A DNA stretch of 64,000 nt from Rhizophagus clarus (GCA_015698045.1 BLAL01000086.1:248001-312000), one strand, 5' to 3'; shown: positions 46,469-58,975, counted from the first letter of the stretch. The notes: generated from the sequence alone by a model not told the origin. Numbers and translations: made by a program.

Positions 46469-47780
46469 CAGAGGGCGATCAAAAGTATACAGATATTTTT
46501 TAAAGTAAAAATTTCATATAAATTAATACAATAAAATTAAAATTTATTAAGTAATTATATTAATCTAATTATCCTTTATTAATTTTATTAAAAAAAAGTT
46601 ATATATTAATAATTAATACTATATCCATTTGCAGCAATAACCACTTCTATTCTTTGCGGCATGCTTTCAATTAATTTTTTAAAATATTCTGGTAAAATGT
46701 CATCACACGTATCTTTAACATACTTCTCAAATACTTGGATATTAGATGGTAGTGGATCATGATGACATACCATTTCTTTCATTTCTGCCTATATGTTCTT
46801 AATAGGATTCAAGTCAGAACTTTGTGCTGGCCATTAAAGCATCACAATTTTGGCATCTTCACAGGCTGCTATAGTGACTTTTGAACGATGTGGTAGAGCA
46901 TTATCTTCCTGGAAAATTCTGTCACCACGTGAAAAATGCTCATCCAAAGTAGGTATGACATAATCTTGAATAATTTTAGCATGAGTTTGATCTATAACTG
47001 AACCCTTTAACAGAACAATTGGTCCAAGTTCTCATCAGAAGAAACAACCCCAAAATATTCTGCTAGGGCTGTATTTAACAGTAACAGCAATACAATCAGG
47101 ATTCAATTCTTCTCCTGGTTCATGTTAAACCCTTTCATTACGACCTTACTGAAACTGTGTAAAAGTACTTTTGTCTGAAAAAAACACTCTTCTCCATTTT
47201 CTTGTTGTCCAATTTCTGTGTACAAGAGTCCATTCAAGGTGAGCCTGATGATGCATTTCTGTTATTGCAGGTTTGCGACGAGGAATACAAGAATTAAGTC
47301 TGACCTTTTTAAGATTACGGCGTATAGTAATTGTAGAAATAGATTGCTTTTTACGACTTGTCCAAACAGTTGCTATCTTTTTTGAACAAAGTTGGTGATT
47401 TTTACCATTTTCTTGAATGAAAGTTTTGAGTTCTTATTATACTGGTGAGTTAAAGAGTGAAGGGTGACCAGATTTTTTTTGGTGTGAAAGAGCCAGTTTC
47501 ATGAAAATGTTTAAGTACATCATAAACGGCAGTTTACTACACCCCAAGTTTTCTGCAATTAAATGACCTGATTATCTATAATTATAACCATAAATAATCA
47601 CATATCGAGTTTTTGGGGTGAGTGGTTTCATGTTTGGCTAATGTTTACTAAAAAAACATTGGGATGTATTTCATTATGATATAAAGTGTTAAATGACGTC
47701 TTGTTTATATTACATCATTGCGTAATGATTGGCATAATTTTGTCAAAACAAAATGTCTGTATACTTTTGATCACCCTCTG
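46469..47780. mobile_element. Tc1/mariner element, full length (1.31 kb)
   Basis: The left end CAGAGGGCGATCAAAAGTAT and the reverse complement of the right end CAGAGGGTGATCAAAAGTAT are inverted repeats of about 28 bp with very few differences, continuing ACAGAYATTTT. TA flanks both ends (46467-46468 and 47781-47782). Length and layout are typical of Tc1. The family differs from the copy at 2575-5329, whose ends read CACTYYYACG. Confidence 0.9.
46606..47631 (-). pseudogene. Tc1-type transposase, decayed
   Basis: The minus-strand frame starts MKPLTPKTRYVIIYGY (ATG at 47629-47631) and continues through a paired helix-turn-helix region (SGHLIAENLG, then KKSGHPSLFNSP). The DDE core follows: RRVFFSDKSTFTQF (first acid), FQEDNALPHRSKVTI (second) and SSDLNPIKNI (third region, where the family expects SPDLNPIENxW). 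The end reads KLIESMPQRIEVVIAANGYS, stopping at TAA 46606-46608. Several stops, mostly at expected Trp codons, and probably one frameshift make it inactive. Its near-complete inverted repeats suggest moderate age. Confidence 0.85.
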
Positions 47781-47782
47781 TA

Positions 47783-48129
47783 TATGTCAATGAATTTATT
47801 AATATGCTTAAGAAAGCAAATGCTTATCAATACTATATTGAAAATTATAATCTAACCACCAAATGGCCATAGCATATAAGGAATATGTTAATTATTGTCC
47901 TAGTCTTTGGATAGAAGAAAAGAAATCTCAGTTAAGAGATCAATTAGATAAAGAAGTACATGATCTTATTAAGGAAATATTAGAACAAAAAGGTTACAGA
48001 CAAGCTTATATTTTTTGGTGGGGACTTAAAATTGTTTATCTTCCATGTAGATATATAATAGAATCTTTACAGGATTCTGAAAATTATCTTATTAAAAAAT
48101 TCAATGGATATTTTGTTAAATTAAAATAA
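47783..48129 (+). pseudogene. Unrecognised coding remnant disrupted by the Tc1 insertion
   Basis: Directly after the Tc1 right end the frame reads VNEFINMLKKANAYQYYIEN then YNLTTKW. A one-base shift later another frame reads AIAYKEYVNYCPSLWIEEKK, then DKEVHDLIKEILEQKGYRQA, and ends KKFNGYFVKLK with TAA at 48127-48129. Predicted structure is mostly helical. I do not recognise a domain. The reading frame immediately left of the element is in phase with that on the right across a single TA, which is consistent with insertion into coding sequence. Confidence 0.4.
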
Positions 48130-50944
48130 TATATTTGTTCCCGCCATCAGAGTTGGGATTTTTTGACTCAGACACTTTAAGTCTCATGAATTATAGTTGT
48201 CTGACTGGCAAGAAAACAATGTCCGGCTGATCCTTTCCCAATACTGCCCGACACAGACTGCAGTCCGGTCCGGTTTGTCCCAAAGACTGCCAGTCTAAAG
48301 ACCGAGACAGACCAGTAGGACCGTTGACCATATTTAAATACTATTATTAATTTAGAAGGGATTTGATCACATGTGTCGCATTCCTCCTTTACCGTTTCTA
48401 TTAACATTAAAGTATGCAGTATAGAATTCATTTTGATATACGGCTTATAATTTTTATGATAAACAATTTATTGTATATAAAAATTGTAAAAAGCTTTTAG
48501 TTGCTTTAATCCTGAAAATCGTATCGAATTATCCAGCTTTTCTCTTAAGCCGTGCATCATATGTTAAACGATAGTGTTATAATGAATAAATTGAAGTCTA
48601 TTTACTGATCTTCTCTAGTATACAAATGGGTCATCATCAAATAATTAAATATGATATACTGTATACTTATGAGTTTCATAAGGTATGAAAATTTATTTGG
48701 TAAAATATTGCATTTGATAACATCACTATTAATTTATTCTTCCAAAATTTGGATTACATGATAATTAAATTACAGCGTACCATCCATAACGAAGTAATAC
48801 GTTTTATATGTAAATACCAGAGCAAGTCGATCCTTTTTTTCTTACTGTATAGCCATTTATAATGAGTCGAGAAATTACTTCATCTTTCGAAGAAATTAGG
48901 TTTATTTATAAATGTTATGCGATGCTATGAAGGAAGATAAAATCCATCTTTAATTAATTAATTATACTCTGTTTCGTATATGGTAATTTATTTATCAGCA
49001 AAAGTTCCAGTAAATTTTTTACATCCTGTATTGCAGCCTAAATTAAATATTACACAATTATAACGGTAAACCTATCATGACGCAATTACAGATCACTTTG
49101 TTGAATTATGGCAACTTGGCTTTAACGGTCCAATTATAACGTTAGGTATACGCTATTACATTCGCGCTTATATTCGCTATGGTGCAAAACTTTTTATTTA
49201 TTATTTAAATGTATGAAAATAATTTCTTTGGCGTTTGCTACAATATTTTCCATTGCACAAATAGGTACTTAAGTTTTAGACTTAAAAGACAATTGGCATA
49301 TTTAGACTGTCTGAATTTGCAAATAGAAATTTTTTTTTTTTAAAGTTATTTTGCGTAATTATTTTGCGTAGCACGTAATACACAGACGACCTTTTTTTTA
49401 AGACAGCGTTTACGGTATCTCAACTAAAATCGATTGGTAATTTTATTCAAAATTAAAAGATACCTAAAAAGTTTTAATTGTTTCCAAATCAATACGATAC
49501 ATGTAATTATTCCGTTTCATATTTCAAATTTTCTTTTGAAATGTTTACCTGATTAAGATATTCCCGCAAATCGACATTATTTGTTTAATAATTTCAAATT
49601 ATTGTATATTATTAGCTTTAGCCACAAGTTCAGCCTTCTCAAAATACAAAATTGTTCAATTCAGTCTTAATTCAAAGAAAAATCCAAAAGAAATCTAGTT
49701 GCTCAATTGATCAATAGCATTATGCGAAATTTACTATATAATTATTTCGCACAAATAATATTGAACATGATCCGTTAAAATTCCGGGACCTTTGCGTGAA
49801 ACGTTCATCAAATTTCCGGACGCCTCAAATTCTTTGATTATTTAGAAACAAAGAAAAAATCCATGTGCATGAGGAACCGTTTTTTTTCCGAATGATAAGG
49901 AATTTACGCCCAATGTTGCCGATCAAAACATAAAATTATATTGCTGTAAATCCTGATTCAAAGATTTCTTCTATCTTGTAACTTGGGTAAAGATTTTTTT
50001 TATCTTGTATCCGTAATTTTAAACCCAAATTTGCATACATTTACGGCGATGACAAGAAATGATAAAAGAATATCGTGATATCCTATCTTACACAAAAAAT
50101 TTAAAAATTTTGTTTAAAACATGTATAAGTGTTAAAATGGTTAATCATAATAAACGATTGATAGTTCCTTTTTAGTTTCTGACATCCATTAATTAATTCC
50201 TATACATATTTGTTTGATTTTTGTATCGCAGAACCCTTAAAAAAAAAGAAAGCGATTTAATTTTAAATGTTACATAATGTTAAGGAAAAAATTCCAATAA
50301 GTTCCGCCTAAAAAAGAAAAATTTTCTTTAACAAGTTGTGAATAATAAGTATATAATTATATGCATATTCTAATTTTTTTTTTTTTTTTGTGCATTACAA
50401 CTTATAATAATTAATGCATTGAATGAAAACAAACCTGTTTATATTCTGTGTTTGTGTAAAATTTTCTACTCTTCTTACTTGTTACAGAAAGTATCAAAGA
50501 TTTTAATTCTAACCGATATGAGATATTTTAAATGAATTTTTCACAAAAAACAAACAATTAAACATATTTATTCATTGAATAAAAACTCCGCATATTTATT
50601 TTGATCACAAAAAAAGTGAAAAATTTACCACACCACTTTGGTTAAAAGTATTTATTTATCCCATCTTTACTTTCATATAATCTCTTTCATCATTTTCGAT
50701 TTGTAATTATTATTATATTATTATCCAATTAATGAAATCTTCATTCTTTTAAGTCTATAATTAATTTTAATCATATTTTATATATAATAAATAGCATTTA
50801 TTCATTCAAAAATATATTCTTACATTTTCATATAATTTTATAAAACGATTCATGATATTGTAAAGAAAGAAAAAGAAAAAGGTGTTCGTTGAAAAAAAAA
50901 AAAAAAAAAAAGGGAAAAGAGATTATTTAATATCAGTTACACAA
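48130..50944. other. Long non-coding region upstream of the receptor gene
   Basis: No gene is supported. A patch at 48140-48330 is richer in G/C and holds repeated 'cagtccggtccgg' and 'agactgccagtct' words, possibly the end of a mobile element. From about 48.4 kb the sequence is more complex and less repetitive than the left of the window. Short T-runs and A-runs become frequent from 50.3 kb. Confidence 0.45.
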
Positions 50945-52947
50945 ATGGTTCAACTGATAAGTAATTTTAGTTTAGCATGTGTAGAATCACATAAAAATGT
51001 AAAAGCACAATTTGAATGTGTATGTGATTTTCGAATAAACGAAAATAATTGTTTAGAATCTTATTTATTAAGGACGGGAAGTTGGATTCTAATTCCCTAT
51101 GTCTCATTTATTGCCGTAACTTCTATAATATTTCTATTCTATAGAGTGTATCATAAAGGACAATCTTTATTATTTCCCCCTTCAAGAGAAAGAGGTAATT
51201 TTAATAATACATATAAGTATATATGCTATCGAGATTTAAAAAAAGTATTAACGAAGTTTTAAAAAATATGCAGGTATAATACGCCCAAGACCACATGATG
51301 TGTTTCATTTAGTAACATTCGCTTTCAGTGTATTGCATGTCATTCGTCAAGTTTTTTTAATAAAAGGCGCATATCCAAATTCAAGATGGGCGGAAAGTAA
51401 GTTATATGCTATATACAATACATCTATTATATCTTTTTGTCAGTTATATTAACATTTTAATCAAATTTAAAGTTGTGGATGATCTACCGAGACAAACATC
51501 GTTTTCACTTTCAATATTATATCTTGTTGGAATCAGTAAGTAATAATAGGACTGTTATAATTTAAAAATTCTGTTTCGCCTAAGAAAAACAATAGGAGAA
51601 AAACAATTAGGTGGACCGCATTGGAAGTTGGTGGACTTCCAATTCTTCCAATAGAAATAATTGGAAACTTCCAAATGCTCATCACTGCGGTGGAAGTGAT
51701 TTTTTTCTGATGATGTAATAATTGATCACGTGAAATTTCATATAAAATTTTTAACGTTTTATTATTTTCTTTTACTAGTATATTCAATACCTACATTGGA
51801 ATCAACACGAATTGATTATTCTAAAAGACTTATACCGAATAAATATTTAATTGACATCGGAGCAATTTTTTTAATGATCGGACCATATATAGTTAATACT
51901 CCAATATCATATTATATTGGATATTATGCTGATATTGAAGAAATTCCGAATATGTCTATTAAATTATTTACAATCAAATATTTAATTTGGGCTTTTTGGT
52001 TAATAACATATTTATCAACTTTATTATATTTTTGGCATAGATTAAATTCATTATTAAAATATCATGCAAAAGATTTACAAAACAAACCAAATAGTGATTT
52101 CACTTTACAATGGAAGCGTGAAACTTTAAAAGTTGCTACCGTAAATTTATTCACAGTTGTGATGGTATTCACATTCCTTGGTTCCCTTTTTATTATAATT
52201 TATTTTATATTTGGAATCTCTTATAAAAATTCATTTAAGAATAGCAATGATTCAGTAAATGTTGTTTATTTTGTTATTTGGAATTTTGTTGAACCTATTA
52301 GTCTTCAAATAGCACAATTCATAATCATATATCAGTAAGTCTTAATTATTTATATTTCTTTCTTTCTTTCTTTCTTTTTTTAGGAGCAAATTAAACAATT
52401 TACTTATTGATTTAGTGCTGTAAGACCAACTCCAAATAACGCTCCATTTGGTAGAATGATGAGTGTTGTCAGAAAACCGATATCATCGGAAATGTCAAGA
52501 CCACGCAGTATGCAAAAAAATGGTTTCTCCTCGCTTTCTGAAAAACCAAGATCAGAATCACCATCATCATCAAAGAAATCAAAGAAATCAAATAAATCAC
52601 TTCCTGAAATACAAACACAAACAAAGTCAATTAGCATACATGAAGATCCATTACCAACTCCATTCATACCTTACACATCAGGATGGGATGAATTATTATT
52701 TTACGATAATTTCGGAGATTTTTTAGCTGGAGAAATCCCAGTAGAACATCATCAAACTACACATTATAGATGTGATTCAAGTATCGATATTTCAAGCTTG
52801 GCTTCTACAACATATTTTTCTACAACTCAAAGTGTGCATAGTAAAAATGAATCAATTTATAGTTTATCAAATAATAGTAAAAGATTGACCCCACTAAATG
52901 GACCTGAAAATAGTAAAACTTTGAAGAAAAATACTTCACACAGTTAA
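50945..52947 (+). CDS. Seven-helix receptor-like membrane protein (507 aa, 5 exons)
   Basis: Exons are 50945-51194, 51274-51396, 51473-51535, 51779-52334 and 52416-52947. All junctions are GT-AG and join in phase. Translation starts MVQLISNFSL; the poly-A tract just upstream carries no ATG in this frame. The extracellular N-terminus holds four Cys (12, 25, 27, 36). Seven hydrophobic segments lie at about 47-69, 91-115, 132-149, 166-192, 208-232, 262-290 and 303-330. The last begins VNVVYFVIWNFVEPISLQIA. The 175-residue tail is Ser-rich and basic (SSSKKSKKSNKS), as expected for a phosphorylated cytoplasmic tail. The topology fits a G-protein-coupled-receptor-like protein at the plasma membrane; ligand and G-protein link are unknown. 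No DRY or NPxxY motif is seen, so a non-receptor seven-helix protein is possible. Its stop lies about 150 bp from the convergent Kelch gene stop. Confidence 0.8.
51536..51778. repeat. Enlarged intron 3 with an imperfect inverted repeat
   Basis: This intron is 243 bp while its neighbours are 76-81 bp. It holds GGAAGTTGGTGGACTTCC and a second TTGGAAACTTCCAA-type palindrome. GTGGACCGCA and CACTGCGGTGGAA lie at opposite sides in inverted orientation. A small insertion is plausible, but the arms are imperfect. Confidence 0.35.
52356..52378. repeat. (TTTC)n microsatellite in receptor intron 4
   Basis: 'tttctttctttctttcttt' lies in the polypyrimidine part of the last intron. The acceptor used for phase lies further on, at 52415. 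Confidence 0.8.
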
Positions 52948-53099
52948 AATTTAAATGATAATTTTATTATTGTTATTTAATTAATGTATTTGTTTTTATT
53001 GATCTAACAATGTACAAGTTTTAAATAGATTTGTATTATTATAATAAATAATTAATCAAATCAATTAAAATTTGAAAACTACATATATTGAGTTAGTAT
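52948..53099. terminator. Shared 3' region of two convergent genes
   Basis: Only 152 bp separate the receptor stop (52947) from the Kelch gene stop (53100). It is A/T-rich with AATAAA-like words on the plus strand ('ataataaataattaatc' near 53040) and TTTATT words that read as AATAAA on the minus strand (near 52995). Both transcripts must end within or beyond this interval, so their 3' ends may overlap. Confidence 0.5.
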
Positions 53100-56000
53100 T
53101 TATTCCTCTTTTAATGAACCTGAACTAACTTTGTTCCGTATTATGGGCCCGACTAAAGCGGGACTCCCTTCTCTTATATTGTCTTCTATCCCTCTATAAG
53201 TATCAACAGCATTTTCCATTTGATCTAATAATGTTGCAATTTTGTTTTCTGATTCATTTACATTTTTTTTTAATACCAAATTATTCTTCTCAAGATTTTC
53301 GTTTGATTCTATAACTTTTGAAATTTCCTGTTCTAACATTTTCCTTTCTTGTTCCCATTCTTGTTTTTTAACCTCACCTTGATTTTCATCTATTGTCAAA
53401 TTTTCTTCCGCTAAATTTTCTCCTTCTTTATCTTTTCCTTTTTCACCTTCTTTTTCTCCTCCTTTTACTTCATCATCTTGTTCAATTTCGCCCGATTTAT
53501 TTATCAATTCATTTTTTTTATCTTTCAATCCTGATTCTAAAGATCGTTTTAATAACATTTCATTCGATTTTTTTAATATTTCATTTTGTTTTCTTAAAGA
53601 TTCGTAAATTCTCCTCAAAGCTTCATAACCTTGATCCATTAAACTTTTTTCATCTTGTGCAAGATTAATTTGGGTCTGTAAATCCTGGATTTTTTGATGA
53701 AATAACTCTTTCTCTTTTTCATAATTTATCTGTTGTTCTTCTAATTGTTGATTCGCATATTCTTGTAATATAGAATTTCTAATATTAGAATGAGAATTCA
53801 TCGAATTTTGTAATTCTTTAAGTCTATTTTCTAATATTTCATTATGATTTACAACATACATTAATTTTTCGTTTAAATTATCCATTTCAGCTTTACTTTG
53901 TATCAATTCTTCTTTCATTTGATTTAATTTTTGCTCTGCATCTGAGGTACATACTACAGCTTTTTGGTAATCCTCTTCTACTTGACTTAATCTATTTTTT
54001 ATATCATTAAGTTGTTCTTGTGATTTCACTGTCGTACTTTCTACCGATTTTAATTTATTTTCTAATCCTTTTGCTGAATTATTTTTAGATATTGTTCCTT
54101 GGGCGTATCTTACAGTTTCTTTATATTTTGTCAAAGAAGCTTTTAACTCTTTATGTGCAATTTCATGAAGAGCTTCTAATTCATCACAACGAGCCACAAT
54201 TTCTTTAAACCGTGATGATATAATTCCTTTTTCATCTGGGTCAAGACTATCTGAAATAACTTCTCGAATAAATTCAACTTTGTTTTTTGCTTCTTCAACT
54301 TCTTTACTTGTTCTTTCTAATTTTTGCGTTTTTTCATTTAATTGTTGTTTTATTTCCTCAACATCAATCGCTGTTCTTGCTAATCTCTCAGTTTCATATT
54401 CATTCATTAACGCAGCAAACTTGGCTTTAAAATATGCTGTTTCTTCCAGTGATGCAGTATATAATCTTTCAAAATCTGAAATTTTTTGTGCGGCTACTCT
54501 TTCTTGATATGCAATAGTTTCCTAATTGAAAAAAGAATTTTTTTTTTATTTAATGACCAATATATGTATATATATATACATACATACATATATATATTTT
54601 AATACTAACCTTTGCTTTTTGTAATTGTTGACTTAATTTAATAATAGCTTCAATGACTTTGAATTTTTCCGATCCAGGTTCTCCAATATCAATAAATTCA
54701 TTAATATCAATAACATTTTCAAAATCTTCATTATTATCATTATTAAAATTAAATGTTGGTATATAACCAGCTTTTCTTGCCAAATCAATTTCAGCTTGAT
54801 ATAATTTTTCACGTTTTCTCAATTCGGATATTCTAAAATCCGCATCTGATAATCTTTCTAAGAAATTCTCTCGTTCTAAAGAAGATAATTGATTCATTGG
54901 ATAAGGTCCACCCTCTGAACTTGTTATGGAAATTTTCCTTTCATAACTTTTTGAAGAAATTGAAGAAGGTGTGGCTAAATCTTTTTCTTCAATATGTTTA
55001 ATTTTATTTTGTTCTGATTGTTTTGTGTTAACGGTTAAAGGTTCCGAATGTAAACGACGTCTTGGTGGACGAACAGGCGGTGGTTTACTTGCTATTTGCT
55101 CAGGTGGTACAACTTGAATTGTTGATGAAGATGCAGGGATTTCTTCTACTTTAACTGAAGGAATTTCTTGTGGCGTACTTGAAGAAATTTCTTGTGATTT
55201 GACTGTAGCAATTTCTTGCGATTTATCAGAAGAAATTTCTTGCGACTCATCTGTAGCAATCTCTTGCGACTTAACTGTAGCAACTTCTTGCGAATCATCT
55301 GTAGCAACTTCTTGCGAATCATCTGTAGCAACTTCTTGTGAATCATCTGTAGCAATTTCTTGCGAATCATCTGTAGCAATTTCTTGAGACTCATTTGTAG
55401 CAATTTCTTGAGATTCATTTGTAGCAATTTCTTGAGACTCATTTGTAGCAATTTCTTGCGATTTATCCGAAGAAATTTCTGCTTCCTCAAATGATTTTGC
55501 AGTAATAATTTCTTCTTCTTGTAATTTAATCTTAGTAATTTCTTCTTGTGATTTAACCATGGCAATTTCTTGTGATTTGGTCAGTATGGTTTTTTCTTGT
55601 GGCCCAGTCAAAGGGATTTGTGATTTAGTTGAAGATGAACTAACTTCCTCCCGTGATTTAGCCGAAGTGGCCCTTTCCTTTGATTTAGCAGAAACAACCT
55701 TTTCCTGTGATTTAACCGAAGTAACCTTCCCCTTTGACTTAGTAGTAGTCTTTTCATGTGATTTAGAAGTAACTCTCTCCTGTGATTTAGTGACTTTCCC
55801 CTGTGACTTAGTTGAAGCGACCTTCTGTGATTTAGCCGAAGCAACTTTCTCCTGTGGTTTAGTCGAAGTCGCTTTTTCCTGTGGTTTTGCCGAAGTAACT
55901 TCTCGTTCTTGTGATTTAGTCGAAATAACTTCCTCTTTTGATTTAGCCGAAGTAATTCCTTCTTGTGATTTAGCTAAAGTCGCTTCTTGTTCTTGTGATT

Positions 56001-58796
56001 TAGTTGAAATAACTTCCTCTTTTGATTTAATCGGCGTAATTCCTTCCTGTGATTTGGTTGAAATAACCTCCTCTTGTGATTTAACCAAAGTAACTGTTGC
56101 TTCTTGTGATTTAGTTGAAATAGTTTCTTCTAATGTGGGTTCTTCTGATTTAACAGAAATAGGTTCTTCTAATCTAACAGTAATGGGTTCTTCTAATTTA
56201 ATTGAAGTGATTTCTTCGTTAGTAGAGATTTGAGGTTCAGATTGAGAAGGATTGACTGAAGAAGTACTGCTGCTAGAATTATCATTCGCTAATTTAACTT
56301 TACTTTTCTTTTCTAATGTTCTTGCCCCTTTTGGTCTAAGACTTGGACTTGATAAAGAGCGAACTGAACGAATTGTATCAACACTATTTTGTCTTTGTAG
56401 ATGACTTTTTTCAGCAGAAAATATCTTTAAAACTTTTGTTGATTCAGGTGTTTCATCCTCATTCTCAGTATCAACTTGTAAAGAATATGCTTTACCCTTT
56501 TGTTTAATATCAACTGATTGATTTTCCAAAGAGATTTCCTCTTTTTTCTCATTTTCTTTTTTATTATTATCTAGAATATTATTATTTATTGCTTTTTCTG
56601 AAGATATATCCTTTTTCGGATTATTTTTTTTTTTTACTTTTTCATTTGTATTTGATGATTTTTTTGATTCAATTATTGAAGAAGGTCTAGAGTTATCACT
56701 ATTATTGTCCTTTTCTAAATTTTTTGAATGACGCTTATTTCCACCAGACTTTCCACGTGGTGGTGGTGTTGGCGTTGTGGTCGTCGTTATTGACGACGAC
56801 GACGGTATTACTGGTGGAGGCATCAATGTAATATCTACATTACTAAAGTTACGAGAAGCTGGTCTCGATGAAGTTCTAGAAGAAGGAAGCTTTATATCAG
56901 GATTTCTTGCTTTTAATTCAATTTTATTATTAAAATTTTCAAAAGTAATCTCCCTTTCATTATTCGTTAATGGTGGTTGACGTAACTTTGGAAGTGGTTT
57001 TTTTTGAGGAAATGTGGATAAAACCATTTGTAATTGTGATTGATTTGGGGGGTCCGCATCAATTGGATATTTTATTTTGGCTGAGAAAAAGAGAAAAAAA
57101 AAAAAAAATAAACATTTTTTTTTTTGAATATATTAACCTATATTTCTTGAAAAGAAAAAAAAAAATGATAAAAATAATTAATTATAGTTACAAGTATCTA
57201 AAATATGAATAATTCCATCTTCATCTGGTTTAGTTGAATTTGTTGCTGCACCTCCAAACACCATAACTATATTTTTTGATGATGATACAGTTAACCAATA
57301 TCTAGGACCTGGTGAAGGACCCATCTTTTGAAACATATACCATCTCCCATCTTTTAATTAATTGTATATTAAATTTTATATATATATAAAAAAAAAAGTG
57401 TGAGAGAACAAGTGAGAAAAAAAGAACTTTTAAAGAAAATGAAAATACATACTATTAATCCCGTAAGCTGCTAGATCAGCTAATTCTTTTCCATCTCTTG
57501 TTCTTCCACCAAAAATATATATAACATCATTAGCTAAAGCTGCTCCGTGACTTTCGCGTGGTATAGGAGCAAAGGTATCGCAAATTAATTCTACCCATTC
57601 CCTTGTTTCTATATCATAATACCATATATCATTAAAACATTTTTCTCCATCTGTTCCGCCGAATCTTTGGAAGAAGGAAAGAAAAAAAAAAATATTTTTT
57701 TTAGAATGTGCGCAATTAAGAAAAAAAAAAAAGTACAATATTATTATAAAAATTTTTTTTACATGTATATTCTTCCTTTATAAGCGCAAGATATATGACC
57801 TGATCTTCCAGGTGGAGATTCACCTATTGGGTCAATAAACTCCCAAGAACCCTCATTAAAATCAACTATCAAAAAATGATATGTTATTATTGTGTAAATT
57901 AAGATTATGTGGTTTTTTTTTATAATAATTAAACGATTTTTCATGATAATAGAAAAAAAAGAAAAAAAGAAAAGAAAAAAAAAATCAATAATGATTATTC
58001 TTTCAACTTACGAAATTTTGTGTCAAATGCTACCAAATCATTTAAATAACAACCATCTATACAACCTCCAAACACGTACATCATAGAACCTACTAAAACA
58101 GATGTATGTCCATGTCTTCCAAGAGGAGTGACCCCTTTTATGGAAGGTTTTGTCCATTCTTTCGTTCCTAATTTATAATTGAAATTCGTTAAAAAAAAAA
58201 TCGTTAAAAAAAAAAAAAAATTTTTTTAAACTATCAGCATACCTATATTTAAAACATATAAATTATAATCGGGTTTTTCTTCAATATTTTCAAGTTTTCC
58301 TCCAAACACTTTTTTGAAATTTTTAAAAAAGAAAAAAAAAAAAAAATTTTTTTTTATTAAATTAATCATGAAACGATTGATTAAATACACGTTTTTGTTT
58401 ACCTATTAAATTCGAACCTACACGTATGTGTGTATGTCCACTACGAGGTGATGGGATATTTCCAGTTGTTTTAACGATTTGGACATTATATTTATCTATA
58501 ATGATAAAAAATATATATATAAGATATAAAAAAAAAAAATATGTATATAATATATATAATTTTTTAAAATTACCGGTATCTAACAAAAATACATGATTAT
58601 TAACTTTTTCACATGATATTCCGCCAAAGAAATATAATTCATTTTTAAAAGAAATTGGACATGAAGAATGACCATATCTTGGAAAAAGATTTCTATAATG
58701 TTCTGATAATTTGATTTTAGCCCAAGGAAAAATTGGATTATTGATAAGGGGTCTTGATCTCGTTGAAGATATCGAGTGGGTAGTAATTACGCTCAT
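53100..58796 (-). CDS. Kelch-repeat and coiled-coil protein, Tea1/Kel1-like cell-end factor (1634 aa, 9 exons)
   Basis: Minus-strand exons are 58796-58574, 58495-58403, 58308-58243, 58167-58012, 57865-57763, 57664-57453, 57350-57192, 57080-54610 and 54521-53100. All junctions are GT-AG and in phase, totalling 4,905 nt. Residues 30-340 form six Kelch blades, each with an FGG core (YFFGGI, IVFGGK, YVFGGC, YIFGGT, YIFGGR, MVFGGA) and PR-SGH/RHGH-type loops. Residues about 340-1060 are disordered, with Pro-rich patches (PTPPPRG; PPPVRPPRRR, possible SH3 ligands) and about 30 KSQE-type repeats. Residues about 1068-1610 are long coiled coils rich in Glu, Lys and Leu. This architecture matches fungal Tea1 and Kel1/Kel2, which mark cell ends on microtubule tips and organise polarised growth. 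Family members are about 1,100-1,200 aa; the excess here is the repeat linker. The small early exons, with a 2.5-kb exon 8, are well supported by phase. Confidence 0.88.
55190..55460 (-). repeat. 24-bp coding repeat in the Kelch gene linker
   Basis: About eleven 8-residue units of the form (N/D)(E/D)SQE(I/V)AT lie within exon 8. Adjacent units are nearly identical at DNA level, so unit number may vary between strains. More diverged KSQE units continue to about 56150. The antisense frame here also stays open, which is a by-product of the repeat. Confidence 0.8.
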
Positions 58797-58939
58797 AATT
58801 TAAAAAATTTCTAAAAGTTTTTTTTTTTTTGTTCTTAAAAAAAAGAGTATAAATAAATAAATAAAAAGAAAAAAAAAAAATTAGAATTTGTTAACTAATA
58901 TTGTGTAAAGAATATTAAAGATGGCAAAAAAATTTTGTA

Positions 58940-58975
<36 letters not shown>

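Noticed and set aside
55146-56233. Long antisense and alternative frames over the Kelch gene repeat linker.
   Set aside because: They arise from the 24-bp repeat periodicity. The listed frame joins in phase to eight other exons.
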